DNA of 64,000 bases from NCBI GenBank assembly GCA_964597035.1, contig CAZQWM010000009.1, positions 7,543 to 71,542 of the forward strand, written 5' to 3'. Source of the DNA: Fen-1362 sp964597035 (GTDB lineage: Bacteria > Planctomycetota > Phycisphaerae > Sedimentisphaerales > Anaerobacaceae). Each line of letters begins with the position of its first letter. Position 1 is the first letter of the stretch. The notes under the pieces are model-generated. The model was not told where the DNA came from and searched no databases. It saw only the letters and a list, made by a program, of their open reading frames with translations. Position numbers and translations under genes: made by a program. Positions 42,326 to 50,930 of the stretch are shown here, in pieces.

Positions 42326-44092
42326 ATGGAAAAGCTCCCACCAATTGAACAATTACGCGGCAGACCCATAGGTCGAGTATTGATGAAAATGGGAATCCTT
42401 ACCCGCGAGAAGGTTCACCAGTGCCTGGAGATTCAGAAGAAACGTCAAAAACAGGGGCATAAAAATGTGCCATTGGGAGAAATCCTTGTTGAGCTAGGTC
42501 TTGTGCAGGAAAAGCAACTTCACATTGCGCTGGCTGCACAAAGGGGGATGGAATATATCGATTTAAGTAAAATGGAAATACATCCCAACCTTGTTGAAAA
42601 GGTCCCTGCACAGATGGCAAACACATATCGTGTTGTACCGATTGAATTCAAAAATGATAACAACGAGCTTGTTGTTGCCGTTGACAAGGCAGACAACTTT
42701 CGTGCGACAGATGACCTGAGCACACTACTTGGCATAAAGGTTGACGCAAAAATAACAGACACTGAGTCACTCGATGCAGCATTAGAAAAATATTTTAAGC
42801 AGCAGGATAAAGGCGAGGGAATAGACCAGCTAATCAATGAGATACAGGAGGACGGTTTTCTTCGTGAGTTCGAGGGACGGAACCAGAGTATAGACCTCGA
42901 TGAAATCAAGGAGCTGTCGGAATCAAATCCGGTCAAGAAGCTTCTTAATTTAGTTCTTATGCAGGCGATACGTGACAAGGCCTCTGATGTACATTTCGAG
43001 CCGTTCGAGCAGGAATACAAGATGCGCTACCGTATCGACGGCGTGCTCTACGAGATGGTTCCACCACCGAAACACATAGCGACGGCGTTAAGCTCACGTA
43101 TAAAGGTTATGGCGGACCTGGACATTGCGGAGCGACGGCTGCCACAGGACGGCCGAATTTCGCTTACCGTTCAGGGTAATCCTGTTGACCTGCGTGTCAG
43201 TGTGCTGCCTACGATGTTCGGGGAAAGCGTAGTGCTTCGTATCTTAGACCGCAGCCAGTTGCAGCTCGACCTTGAGAAGCTGGGTTTGCGGACTCATGAG
43301 GTTGGAATTGTGCGCCAGCTCATACACAAGCCCAACGGTATTATCATTGTTACCGGTCCCACCGGCTGCGGCAAGACGACGACGTTATATGCGGCTCTGA
43401 ATGAGCTTAACGATATTGAAACCAAGGTAATCACGACCGAAGACCCCATCGAATACGATATTGACGGCATTATTCAGGTTCAAATGAAGCCGGACATCGG
43501 GGTGACATTTGCAAAGTGCCTTCGCTCCATACTACGGCAGGACCCTGACGTGATAATGGTCGGTGAAATTCGTGACCTTGAAACGGCGGAAATAGCCGCC
43601 CAGGCATCTCTTACGGGGCACATAGTATTTACAACGCTGCACACCAACGATGCTCCCAGCTCGATTGCAAGACTTCTTGACCTTGGAATTGAGCCGTTTC
43701 TTGTTACGGCGACACTCGAAGGAATCGTCGCTCAGCGACTTGTGCGAAAAATCTGCGAGTATTGCAAGACGCCTTTTACGCCGGCTGAGAATCAGCTTAT
43801 GGAGCTTGGTCTTACGCCTGACGACGTCAGGGGCAAGCAGTTCTATTATGGCAAGGGCTGCAGCAGGTGCAACAATACCGGCTACAGGGGCAGAACGGGG
43901 ATATTTGAGATTATGATGTTCAACGATGAGATACGCGAGCTGATAATGAACCACGCATCGACAAACGTTTTGCGGACGGCGAGTCAGAAAACGGGAATGA
44001 AGCTGCTTCGTGACGCCGGCCTGGCCGCGTTGTATGACGGTGTTACGACGATTGACGAGGTCGTTAAAGAAACGATAGCCGAAGCGGAGTAA
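42326..44092 (+). CDS. gspE: GspE/PilB-type secretion ATPase, second copy
   Basis: A 588-residue paralogue of the ATPase at 39228. It has an MshEN-like N-terminus (IGRVLMKMGILTREKVHQCL), Walker A GPTGCGKTTT near residue 343, Asp box TTEDPIEYD, Walker B VIMVGEIRDLET, His box TTLHTNDAP, and the zinc Cys pairs CEYC near 478 and CSRC near 510. I use ATG at 42326, which has AGGA upstream; TTG at 42305 is in frame. A strong promoter is just upstream, so it starts a transcript that runs into gspF and the pseudopilins. Confidence 0.88.
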   Translation: MEKLPPIEQLRGRPIGRVLMKMGILTREKVHQCLEIQKKRQKQGHKNVPLGEILVELGLVQEKQLHIALAAQRGMEYIDLSKMEIHPNLVEKVPAQMANTYRVVPIEFKNDNNELVVAVDKADNFRATDDLSTLLGIKVDAKITDTESLDAALEKYFKQQDKGEGIDQLINEIQEDGFLREFEGRNQSIDLDEIKELSESNPVKKLLNLVLMQAIRDKASDVHFEPFEQEYKMRYRIDGVLYEMVPPPKHIATALSSRIKVMADLDIAERRLPQDGRISLTVQGNPVDLRVSVLPTMFGESVVLRILDRSQLQLDLEKLGLRTHEVGIVRQLIHKPNGIIIVTGPTGCGKTTTLYAALNELNDIETKVITTEDPIEYDIDGIIQVQMKPDIGVTFAKCLRSILRQDPDVIMVGEIRDLETAEIAAQASLTGHIVFTTLHTNDAPSSIARLLDLGIEPFLVTATLEGIVAQRLVRKICEYCKTPFTPAENQLMELGLTPDDVRGKQFYYGKGCSRCNNTGYRGRTGIFEIMMFNDEIRELIMNHASTNVLRTASQKTGMKLLRDAGLAALYDGVTTIDEVVKETIAEAE

Positions 44093-44140
44093 CAAAGCGT
44101 ATTCGGGAATGAAACGGATACTTATTAGGAGGTAACTAAA

Positions 44141-45385
44141 ATGCCGCTGTTCAAATATGAGGCACTCGACAGCCAGGGAGTGGCGATAAAGAACGAGGTC
44201 GAGGCACTTAGCCAGAAGGAGGCGGTAAGCAAGATTCGCAATATGGGGTATTTCCCAACGAAGGTCATTACAGCGGGCGGAGTAAAAAAAACCACCGCCG
44301 CGGTGGCCAGGCCCAGGCGCAGAAGGGGAGCCGGTGCCAAGGTAAAAATCAAGATGATAACCCAGTTTGCCCGACAACTGTCCACACTTCAGGACGCGGG
44401 CCTTCCCATTCTGCGTTCTCTGCGAATTCTCGAGGAACAGCAAAAGGCCGGGAACTTCAAACGCATCCTCGGTTACGTTTCCGACGACATCGAAGGCGGG
44501 GCGACGCTTTCTGAGGCGCTGAGCAGATACCCGAGATGTTTCGACCGGCTGCTTGTCGGTATGGTTGCCGCTGGCGAGACGGGTGGTGTGCTGGACCTGA
44601 TTTTGGCCAGGGTGGCCGACTTTATGGAAAAGGCACAAAAGCTAAAAGCACGTGTAAAAGGTGCGCTGATTTATCCAGTGGTCGTTCTGAGTGCTGCCTT
44701 CGCGATTCTTCTGCTGCTGATGACCTTCGTCATTCCGAGATTTAAGGATGTTTTAGAGGAGATGATTGGGGATGACCTGCCGGCGATTACACAGGTGGTG
44801 CTTGCGATAGCCAACTGGATAGCAATGGACTTCGGCTGGGCCGTCCTGCTCGGCGTGCCTTTCGGCTTCGTCTTTTTGACGCGACTCATAAAACAGTTCA
44901 AAACCGGGCGATACGTCCTCGACAGCATAAAAATCAGACTCCCGGTGATTGGGTTGCTAAGCCGAAAGGTAGCCGTAACACGCTGGACAAGAACCCTTGG
45001 CACGCTTATCGGTGCGGGTGTGCCCATTCTCGATGCAATCAACGTAACGAGTGAAACTGTCGGCAACGAAGTCTTCAGTAAAATGCTGCTTAATGTTCAG
45101 AACTCCATCAGGCAGGGTGATACATTTGCGGCGCCTTTGAAACAGTCGAAGACCGTGGACCTGATTGTTACAAACATGGTGGCCGTCGGTGAGGAAACAG
45201 GAGACCTGGACAAGATGCTGCTCAAAGTGGCCGACAATTACGACGAGCAGGTCGACGTGCTTGTAGCATCGCTGATGCACCTGCTCGAACCTATTATGAT
45301 TGTTACCCTTGGCGGAATCGTGCTGGTCATCGTGCTATCGATGTTTTTGCCGATGATAAAGATTATTACCAGTCTCAGTGTATGA
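44141..45385 (+). CDS. gspF: GspF/PilC inner-membrane platform protein
   Basis: A 414-residue platform protein with two homologous GspF domains (about residues 75-200 and 278-400), each with the FARQLSTLQDAGLPILRSL / WTRTLGTLIGAGVPILDAI type segment, and three membrane spans near 180-200, 225-250 and 380-405. The N-terminal MPLFKYEALDSQGVAIKNEVEALSQKEAV is typical. GGAGG precedes the ATG. The stop overlaps a possible ATG of the next frame, but that gene more likely starts at 45424. Confidence 0.93.
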   Translation: MPLFKYEALDSQGVAIKNEVEALSQKEAVSKIRNMGYFPTKVITAGGVKKTTAAVARPRRRRGAGAKVKIKMITQFARQLSTLQDAGLPILRSLRILEEQQKAGNFKRILGYVSDDIEGGATLSEALSRYPRCFDRLLVGMVAAGETGGVLDLILARVADFMEKAQKLKARVKGALIYPVVVLSAAFAILLLLMTFVIPRFKDVLEEMIGDDLPAITQVVLAIANWIAMDFGWAVLLGVPFGFVFLTRLIKQFKTGRYVLDSIKIRLPVIGLLSRKVAVTRWTRTLGTLIGAGVPILDAINVTSETVGNEVFSKMLLNVQNSIRQGDTFAAPLKQSKTVDLIVTNMVAVGEETGDLDKMLLKVADNYDEQVDVLVASLMHLLEPIMIVTLGGIVLVIVLSMFLPMIKIITSLSV

Positions 45386-45423
45386 CAAATCCAAACACAA
45401 AGTTTGCTTCAAGGAGCATTAAA

Positions 45424-46055
45424 GTGAAGGTCAACAACAGACAAAATGAAAAGAGCGGATTTACCATTGTTGAGCTGCTTACGGTAATGAGTATCATTAT
45501 CCTGCTGATAGGGCTGCTTGTTCCCGCCCTTAACCGCGTCAGGCGCTACGCCCTGCGGGTCAAGCAGAAGGCCCAGTTCCACAGTATCAGCATAGCGCTC
45601 GATATGTTCAATGCCGAGTATGAGGGCTACCCCGATTCCAACGAACGCGACGACCTCGGCCAGCCGTACTGCGGAGCTATGAAGCTTTGCGAGGCAATGG
45701 TAGGCCAGGACCTCAAGGGCTTCCATCCAAAATCCCGCTTCAGAGTCTCAGGATTCCTGCGTCCGAACGTAGATGGAACAACACTGTACCCGGCAACGGC
45801 TGACTGGCCTACTTCAGCGGATTACATCAAGAATGTCAGGTCACGAAAGATGTATCTTCAGCTCGAAAACGCCAATGCCTTTCAGCTCGATAGTATCTAC
45901 GATGTGAATAGTATGCCCTCCGAACTACCTAAATATAAGCCCTATACATTCGTTTTGTGCGACGTTTATAACAGGGTTACGAACAGGCACACAGGCAGAA
46001 AAATGGGTATGCCTATCCTGTATTACAAAGCCGACTCAACGAAGACCCAGCACAA
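45424..46055 (+). CDS. GspG-like pseudopilin, truncated by the scaffold gap
   Basis: A major-pseudopilin-like protein, 210 codons seen, 3' end lost in the N run. The prepilin site KSGFTIVELL is near residue 10, followed by a membrane helix; then come CDVYNRV and MGMPILYYKAD, segments also found in the gene at 47086. I use GTG at 45424, seven bases after AAGGAG; the ATG at 45382 overlapping the gspF stop has no such site. It is longer than classical GspG (about 140 residues), as is common in planctomycete pilin operons. Confidence 0.8.
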
Positions 46056-46155
46056 NNNNNNNNNNNNNNNNNNNNNNNNNNNNNNNNNNNNNNNNNNNNN
46101 NNNNNNNNNNNNNNNNNNNNNNNNNNNNNNNNNNNNNNNNNNNNNNNNNNNNNNN
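46056..46155. other. Scaffold gap of 100 N
   Basis: Exactly 100 N, the usual placeholder for a gap of unknown length. It cuts a pseudopilin gene on the left and a dockerin-tailed gene on the right. The frame that appears to run across it is artificial. Confidence 0.98.
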
Positions 46156-47033
46156 CTATGTTTTTGACGCCAACCCACATACCGGAATACTACTGTAACG
46201 TTGATTTCAACGATTCGGGTTTTTCGGCCTTTATCGACTACGACTGGTCAACACACGGGAGTTTCTCTTTAACGATGTATTCTGATATGTTTGGAAGCTT
46301 CGAGCCAAATGACGCCGCCACAATTTCTCAGTCTGTGTATCTGGCGGATGTAAGTCAGCTCATCTTCGATGTGCATCTTTTTGCCACTTACGGTTATCCG
46401 TGGGACATCAATGTCGTTACAGCTCGCTTACTTATAGATGGCAATGACGTCTGGAATTCGGATGGTCTTGCATACACGGCTGGTCAATTTACCGGCGAAG
46501 TTGCGGTCGATATAAACGAAACCTTCAATGACGATAGCTTGCACATTCTGTCGCTTCAATTACGGGCCGACGTCGGTGATTTGCAGTTTGTCGAATACCG
46601 CGCGCAATGGGACTTCATAGTATTCAGTACGTTCTGCAGTTCGCTGGCCGATTTTACGGGTGATTGTATTATTGATATCAATGACCTTGAAATCCTTGCC
46701 GCCGGCTGGCTGGACCCGAACGGCCCGGACCTTACAGGCGATGATACAGTCAATTTTGCCGATTTCGCTGTTCTTGCGAATCTCTGGATGTCCGACGGTT
46801 CCTCGATAGGCGACCCCGTCTGGCTCGAGCCGGATTTCGTCTTCCTCGATGAGGATCTCAACGACGACGGGATTGTCGATTATTACGACATCGAGTTATT
46901 CAGCGAAAACTGGCTCGCCGAAGGCGGCGCGTGTGTAAGAGCAGACCTCGACGGTGACGGCGATATCGACCTTTTTGATTTTAATGTGCTCGCCGAATCC
47001 TGGCAGCAGACGGGCGACCTGTATGGATTGTAA
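46156..47033 (+). CDS. 3' part of a secreted protein with four EF-hand dockerin-like modules
   Basis: The 5' end is lost in the gap; 291 codons remain. The first half is beta-rich and resembles a carbohydrate- or surface-binding domain (SVYLADVSQLIFDVHLFATY). The second half has four EF-hand-like modules: DFTGDCIIDINDLEILAAGW, DLTGDDTVNFADFAVLANLW, DLNDDGIVDYYDIELFSENW and DLDGDGDIDLFDFNVLAESW, two dockerin-type pairs. It lies among pseudopilin genes, 52 bases before the next one, so it may be exported by that machine. Because the gap precedes it, its true neighbour on the left is not certain. Confidence 0.75.
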
Positions 47034-47085
47034 TAACCGGCAGCGTTTGGGACGCGGAGATTATTAGTAGAAAGGAACAACCGCG

Positions 47086-48045
47086 ATGAATAAGCATAAG
47101 GCGTTTACAATCATTGAACTGTTGATAAGCATCGTCATCATTGCCCTGCTTGTGGGGATTCTCCTGCCGTCGATAGCAATGGTCCGCCTAAAGGCCAAAG
47201 AGACCGCTCAAAGGGTACAGTTTGCTTCCATCGAAATGGCACTGGATGCCTTCAAGCAGGATTACGGCGACTATCCACCATCGAATTTCCAGGATGGCTC
47301 CGGGATTCCCGGTCGATTTTACTATGGCGCTCAGAAATTCACCGAGGCGCTGCTCGGCTGGGACCTGCAGGGTTTTCATCCGAATACCGCCTGGCGACGC
47401 GATGGCTTTGATGCCGCAGGCGGCCCGGATACGTATGACCCGCCTTTGCCACCTACTATGACGCGGGTTAGAGGCGACGATACGCTTTTTGAAAGAAGAG
47501 GGCCATATCTTGAAGTTGCGAAGACCAATGTCTTTCGCCTCGGCGAAAGCGCAGCCGGTGCAAATGACGGCTTATATAACTATAACAATGCTACTCTCGC
47601 CGGTTTCTTTGACAGAAACCTGAAAAACTACGTCATTTGCGACGTATTCGGTGTCAGGAAGCTGACGATTCCCAAAGGGAGCACCGGGGAACATATCATA
47701 GCCACGGCAGGAAGTCCCGTTCTTTACTACAGGGCCAATACTTCCAGCAAAATTCTCGAACCGACATCGTTGCCTGGAGACCTGATATACAATTGCGATG
47801 ACAATCTGGTGTTAATAAGACTCGGCAAGTTGCCTAACGGCGGAGTACATAAGCTCCAAACTGCTGATGGTGATTATTCCACAACCGGCGGGCGCTACTT
47901 ATACGACTGGAGATACAAACTCGTTGACCCGCAAGCCACTGCCGCCGCAGGCGTACGATGGCCATACAGACCTGATTCATACATATTGATTTCTGCGGGT
48001 AACGACCACGAGTTCGGAACAGAAGACGACATCCTTAACTACTGA
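47086..48045 (+). CDS. GspG-like pseudopilin
   Basis: A 319-residue type II pseudopilin. The prepilin-peptidase site is HKAFTIIELL with Ala rather than Gly at -1, and Glu at +5. The hydrophobic helix follows. The C-terminal domain shares YYGAQKFTEALLGWDLQGFHP, VICDVFG and SPVLYYRA with the truncated gene at 45424, so the two are paralogues. GAAAGGA lies upstream of the ATG. It is likely a structural pseudopilus or pilus subunit. Confidence 0.82.
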   Translation: MNKHKAFTIIELLISIVIIALLVGILLPSIAMVRLKAKETAQRVQFASIEMALDAFKQDYGDYPPSNFQDGSGIPGRFYYGAQKFTEALLGWDLQGFHPNTAWRRDGFDAAGGPDTYDPPLPPTMTRVRGDDTLFERRGPYLEVAKTNVFRLGESAAGANDGLYNYNNATLAGFFDRNLKNYVICDVFGVRKLTIPKGSTGEHIIATAGSPVLYYRANTSSKILEPTSLPGDLIYNCDDNLVLIRLGKLPNGGVHKLQTADGDYSTTGGRYLYDWRYKLVDPQATAAAGVRWPYRPDSYILISAGNDHEFGTEDDILNY

Positions 48046-48076
48046 GGTCGCCAGCCCGGTTTCGGGGAGATAATCG

Positions 48077-48775
48077 ATGCAGCGCACCGTGCCTAAATCC
48101 GGTTTCACACTCATCGAAATGGTGCTGGTGGTGGCGATTATCGTGCTGCTGGTCTCGATGGTAATCGGTATAGCCAAGCGCATCGACGACCAGGGCAAAG
48201 AACGGCTGTGCCGCGATACCCTGGCACTAATCGGCAACGCCCTTGAGCAGTTCCGCGACTTCGGCTACGAATACAAACATTCCGATTTCGACGGGCTCGA
48301 TTTCCCACTTGATTGCAACGGCATGTCTGACACCGCTCTCGAAACAATATTGCGCAATGCCCTGTATCCGGCATCCTCGCCGATAGCTGTTGACATCAAT
48401 CAGCCAGAGCCGATACATGACCCGACTTACTCCAGCTCAGAAGCATTATATTTTATCTTAAGCCAGGTTCCTGAATGTCGCACTACGCTCGACAAAATCG
48501 ATAAATCACTGTTGGCAAACAAGAACAAAGATGGTGTGAAAATAGATGTTATTATCCTGACCTCCGGCGTCACTACTGCAAAGTACCCGTTTACGAGAAT
48601 CGTTGACCCCTGGAAGAAAACTCTCAGGTACGACTACTACCCCGATCTCAAAGACTACGCTGGTACTCAGCCATATCTTGTGTATAGAGACTTCGCCAAG
48701 CGGACTTTTCCGGTAGTAACAAGCGCGGGGCCTGATGGGCAGTTCGATACCTTCGATGATATTTCGAGTCCATAG
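48077..48775 (+). CDS. Type II pseudopilin
   Basis: A 232-residue pseudopilin with prepilin site KSGFTLIEMV (Gly at -1, Glu at +5), a 20-residue hydrophobic helix, and a soluble domain ending GPDGQFDTFDDISSP, a calcium-loop-like ending also seen in GspG (GPDGxxGTxDDI). GGGAG precedes the ATG. It lies between paralogous pilin genes with short spacers, five bases before the next. Confidence 0.82.
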   Translation: MQRTVPKSGFTLIEMVLVVAIIVLLVSMVIGIAKRIDDQGKERLCRDTLALIGNALEQFRDFGYEYKHSDFDGLDFPLDCNGMSDTALETILRNALYPASSPIAVDINQPEPIHDPTYSSSEALYFILSQVPECRTTLDKIDKSLLANKNKDGVKIDVIILTSGVTTAKYPFTRIVDPWKKTLRYDYYPDLKDYAGTQPYLVYRDFAKRTFPVVTSAGPDGQFDTFDDISSP

Positions 48776-48780
48776 AAACG

Positions 48781-49605
48781 ATGAGATTATATCACAGACA
48801 GTTCGGCTTAACGCTTCCTGAGATGACTGTTGTCATCGCGATAGCGGCGCTGCTTGTTGGCCTGACTCTGCCCGCGGCGAGAATGCTTTTCAAAGCGTTC
48901 GAGTCCGAAAGCGGGACAAAGACAATGATTAGCGCCGCATTAGCCAGCGCCCGCGCCATCGCCGCCAAAGAGCAGCGCTACGCCGGCATACGTTTCCAGA
49001 AACGCTATGCCCCGAACAACCCAGACCCCCTCAATGCACCGCAATATATGATTTTCATCATTCACGATGTTGACGGTACCAAGCTGGCTAATGGATTCCG
49101 CGCTGTTGAGGGGCTTGAACCAATGAAGCTCCCTGATTCAATAGGCGTAATGGACTTTTTATATAACCCGAGCTTAGGCGGCGCCACTCCTGATGCAAGC
49201 TTTGCTAATCCTAACGTTGTGCGGGATACTACGACCTTTTCAATTGTCTTTTCACCATCAGGCAAATTGTTAATTCACGATGTCCAGGTCAGAAACAGAA
49301 ACGGAATTCCTGATAGTGCTAGTCAAGTTGGCAACACCAGTTATGACGACATTTTTAACAAAAAGATCCGTGTAGATGCTGGCTATGCGATGTTTTACCA
49401 AGATGATTATTTTAACCCAACCTGGAGCGCATATCCTGGCCTGAACCTTGGCCTCGGGCCTGAAAACAGCAGAAACAGATTTTACATTTATGAAACTAAT
49501 CCATTCAAACAGGCCTACAAGGCCGGTAATGCATGGTCGAATTATCTGTTCCGGCTTAAGCCCGTTTATATCAATGCCTATACAGGGACAATCGTCGAGC
49601 AGTGA
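48781..49605 (+). CDS. GspH-like minor pseudopilin
   Basis: A 274-residue pseudopilin. The prepilin site is QFGLTLPEMTVV (Gly at -1, Glu at +5), with the hydrophobic helix AIAALLVGLTLPAARML behind it. The following ALASARAIAAKEQRYAGIRF resembles GspH/FimT-type minor pilins. Its TGA shares a base with the next ATG, so the two genes are translationally coupled. It is probably part of the tip complex of the pseudopilus. Confidence 0.8.
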   Translation: MRLYHRQFGLTLPEMTVVIAIAALLVGLTLPAARMLFKAFESESGTKTMISAALASARAIAAKEQRYAGIRFQKRYAPNNPDPLNAPQYMIFIIHDVDGTKLANGFRAVEGLEPMKLPDSIGVMDFLYNPSLGGATPDASFANPNVVRDTTTFSIVFSPSGKLLIHDVQVRNRNGIPDSASQVGNTSYDDIFNKKIRVDAGYAMFYQDDYFNPTWSAYPGLNLGLGPENSRNRFYIYETNPFKQAYKAGNAWSNYLFRLKPVYINAYTGTIVEQ

Positions 49606-50411
49606 TGAATATTAAATGCCCAATATCGAATGTCCGATGTCGAATTAAGAGAAGTGGTTTCTCGCTGACGGAGGTATTGATGGCCATCGGGACGCTGGCT
49701 GTGGGGATGCTTTTTATCGCGGGTGTATTTCCCGTCAGCATTTATTTCACAACTGTCGCCTCCGAACGCACAATTGCCGCAACTGTTGCCGACGAGGCCT
49801 TCGCAAAGATAAAGCTGTATAACGGTTATCTTCCTGTACTGAGCGATGCAAACCAAGCCCCGTTTGACCTGCCGGCCGCTCTTGTCGGAGAGTATGCATA
49901 TCCCTCAATTCCGACGGCACAACCTTCATTAAAGCGATACTGGTGGTCGGCTGTATGCAGAAGAATTCCCGGCTCGGCCTCCGATGTCCAGGTGACGGTT
50001 TTCGTCAGCAGAAAAGTCGGCGCAAACACGCAATACCGGACCCGCGGTCTTATCATTAATCCTCTTATTCCTCCATCGCTTGGGACCATCAACCGGCCTG
50101 TGCCCATTTCCATCGTTGTTTCTAAAATCGCCGGCGGCAGGGCGGATGAGCTTAGGATAATTGACAACCTGCCCGATGGGATAGACGAAACAACCTTTGT
50201 CAGCGACGGCGTAACAATAGTGGATGACAAAACCGGACAGATATATCGGGTCCTCGAAAAATACTTAGACACCTCAGTTATACCAAATGTGTATGTGATA
50301 CGACTTGATAAGAATTGGCAGGGCAGTTCCCTTGTCTGGGTTGTCCCGCCGCCAACCACCGTCGGCCGATATCCCTGTATCGCGGCCTATCAAAAGATAA
50401 TCCGTTTCTAA
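49605..50411 (+). CDS. GspI/PilV-like minor pseudopilin
   Basis: A 268-residue pseudopilin with prepilin site RSGFSLTEVL and helix AIGTLAVGMLFIAGVFPV. The start and next bases (ATGAATATTAAATGCCCAAT and on to about 49650) read as a degenerate AATGTCGAAT-type tandem repeat, so the first 15 or so residues, which are removed by the prepilin peptidase, seem to come from repeat DNA. GTG at 49602 is an alternative start. The gene shares one base with the stop of the gene before it. A GxxExxY gene separates it from the next pseudopilin. Confidence 0.8.
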   Translation: MNIKCPISNVRCRIKRSGFSLTEVLMAIGTLAVGMLFIAGVFPVSIYFTTVASERTIAATVADEAFAKIKLYNGYLPVLSDANQAPFDLPAALVGEYAYPSIPTAQPSLKRYWWSAVCRRIPGSASDVQVTVFVSRKVGANTQYRTRGLIINPLIPPSLGTINRPVPISIVVSKIAGGRADELRIIDNLPDGIDETTFVSDGVTIVDDKTGQIYRVLEKYLDTSVIPNVYVIRLDKNWQGSSLVWVVPPPTTVGRYPCIAAYQKIIRF

Positions 50412-50413
50412 AA

Positions 50414-50454
50414 ATGAACGCCACTAAGGCGCTAAGACACGAAGAGATTAAAAA
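50414..50454. repeat. Left flank repeat of the GxxExxY gene
   Basis: Sequence of the type ACGCCACTAAGGCGCTAAGA, followed by CACGAAGAG. It contains AAGACACGAAG (50434-50444), whose inverse CTTCGTGTCTT lies at 50912-50922 on the other side of the GxxExxY gene. Confidence 0.6.
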
Positions 50455-50847
50455 GTGAATTTCAGAAAACTAACAGAAAGAGAAGAGTTGATTGGTGGAA
50501 AAATAGTTGATGCCGCATACAAAGTTCATAAGGCATTAGGCCCCGGACTTTTGGAAAAAGTATATGAAACATGCTTTTGTCATGAGTTAGAAAAGGCAGG
50601 TCTCTCCTTTCAAAAACAAGTGAATGTGCCTGTTGTTTACGATGGTATTGAATTTAACGAAGGACTTCGTCTGGATATTTTGGTAGAAGACCTTGTAATA
50701 TGCGAATTAAAGGCCGTGGATGAAATGAATCAAGTATATATGGCTCAAATTCTGAGCTACTTAAAAATAACAGGCAAGCGTTTGGGATTCTTAATCAACT
50801 TTAACGAGCCTGTGATAAAGAAAGGAATCAAACGAGTTATTCTGTAA
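50455..50847 (+). CDS. GxxExxY-family protein, PD-(D/E)XK-like
   Basis: A 130-residue protein of the GxxExxY family (Pfam PDDEXK_3). The name-giving motif GLLEKVYE is near residues 31-38; LDILVEDLVICELKAV near 72-88 supplies Asp and Glu-x-Lys of a possible PD-(D/E)XK nuclease core. Function is not established. It starts at GTG 50455 and interrupts the run of pseudopilin genes. Repeats on both sides (50414-50454 and 50856-50930) carry an 11-base inverted match, so the gene looks like an inserted cassette. G+C is lower than in the pilin genes around it. Confidence 0.85.
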   Translation: MNFRKLTEREELIGGKIVDAAYKVHKALGPGLLEKVYETCFCHELEKAGLSFQKQVNVPVVYDGIEFNEGLRLDILVEDLVICELKAVDEMNQVYMAQILSYLKITGKRLGFLINFNEPVIKKGIKRVIL

Positions 50848-50855
50848 ATATTTTA

Positions 50856-50930
50856 TTCTTTGTGACTTGGTGACGTTGTGGCAAAAAAGATAAGAAGGAT
50901 GTTCTTTGTGACTTCGTGTCTTTGTGGCAA
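50856..50930. repeat. Right flank of the GxxExxY gene: two 29-bp direct repeats
   Basis: Copies at 50856-50884 and 50902-50930, both starting TTCTTTGTGACTT and ending TTGTGGCAA, differ at three of 29 positions and are 46 bases apart. The second contains the inverse of the left-flank AAGACACGAAG and is translated as part of the next pseudopilin's leader. Confidence 0.7.

Noticed and set aside
43532..44638. 368-codon minus-strand frame opposite gspE and gspF
   Set aside because: It is the mirror of two clear genes, spans their junction, and shows no family likeness.
45382..46167. Single 261-codon gene across the N run
   Set aside because: The frame passes through unknown bases; the two sides belong to a pilin and to a dockerin-tailed protein.
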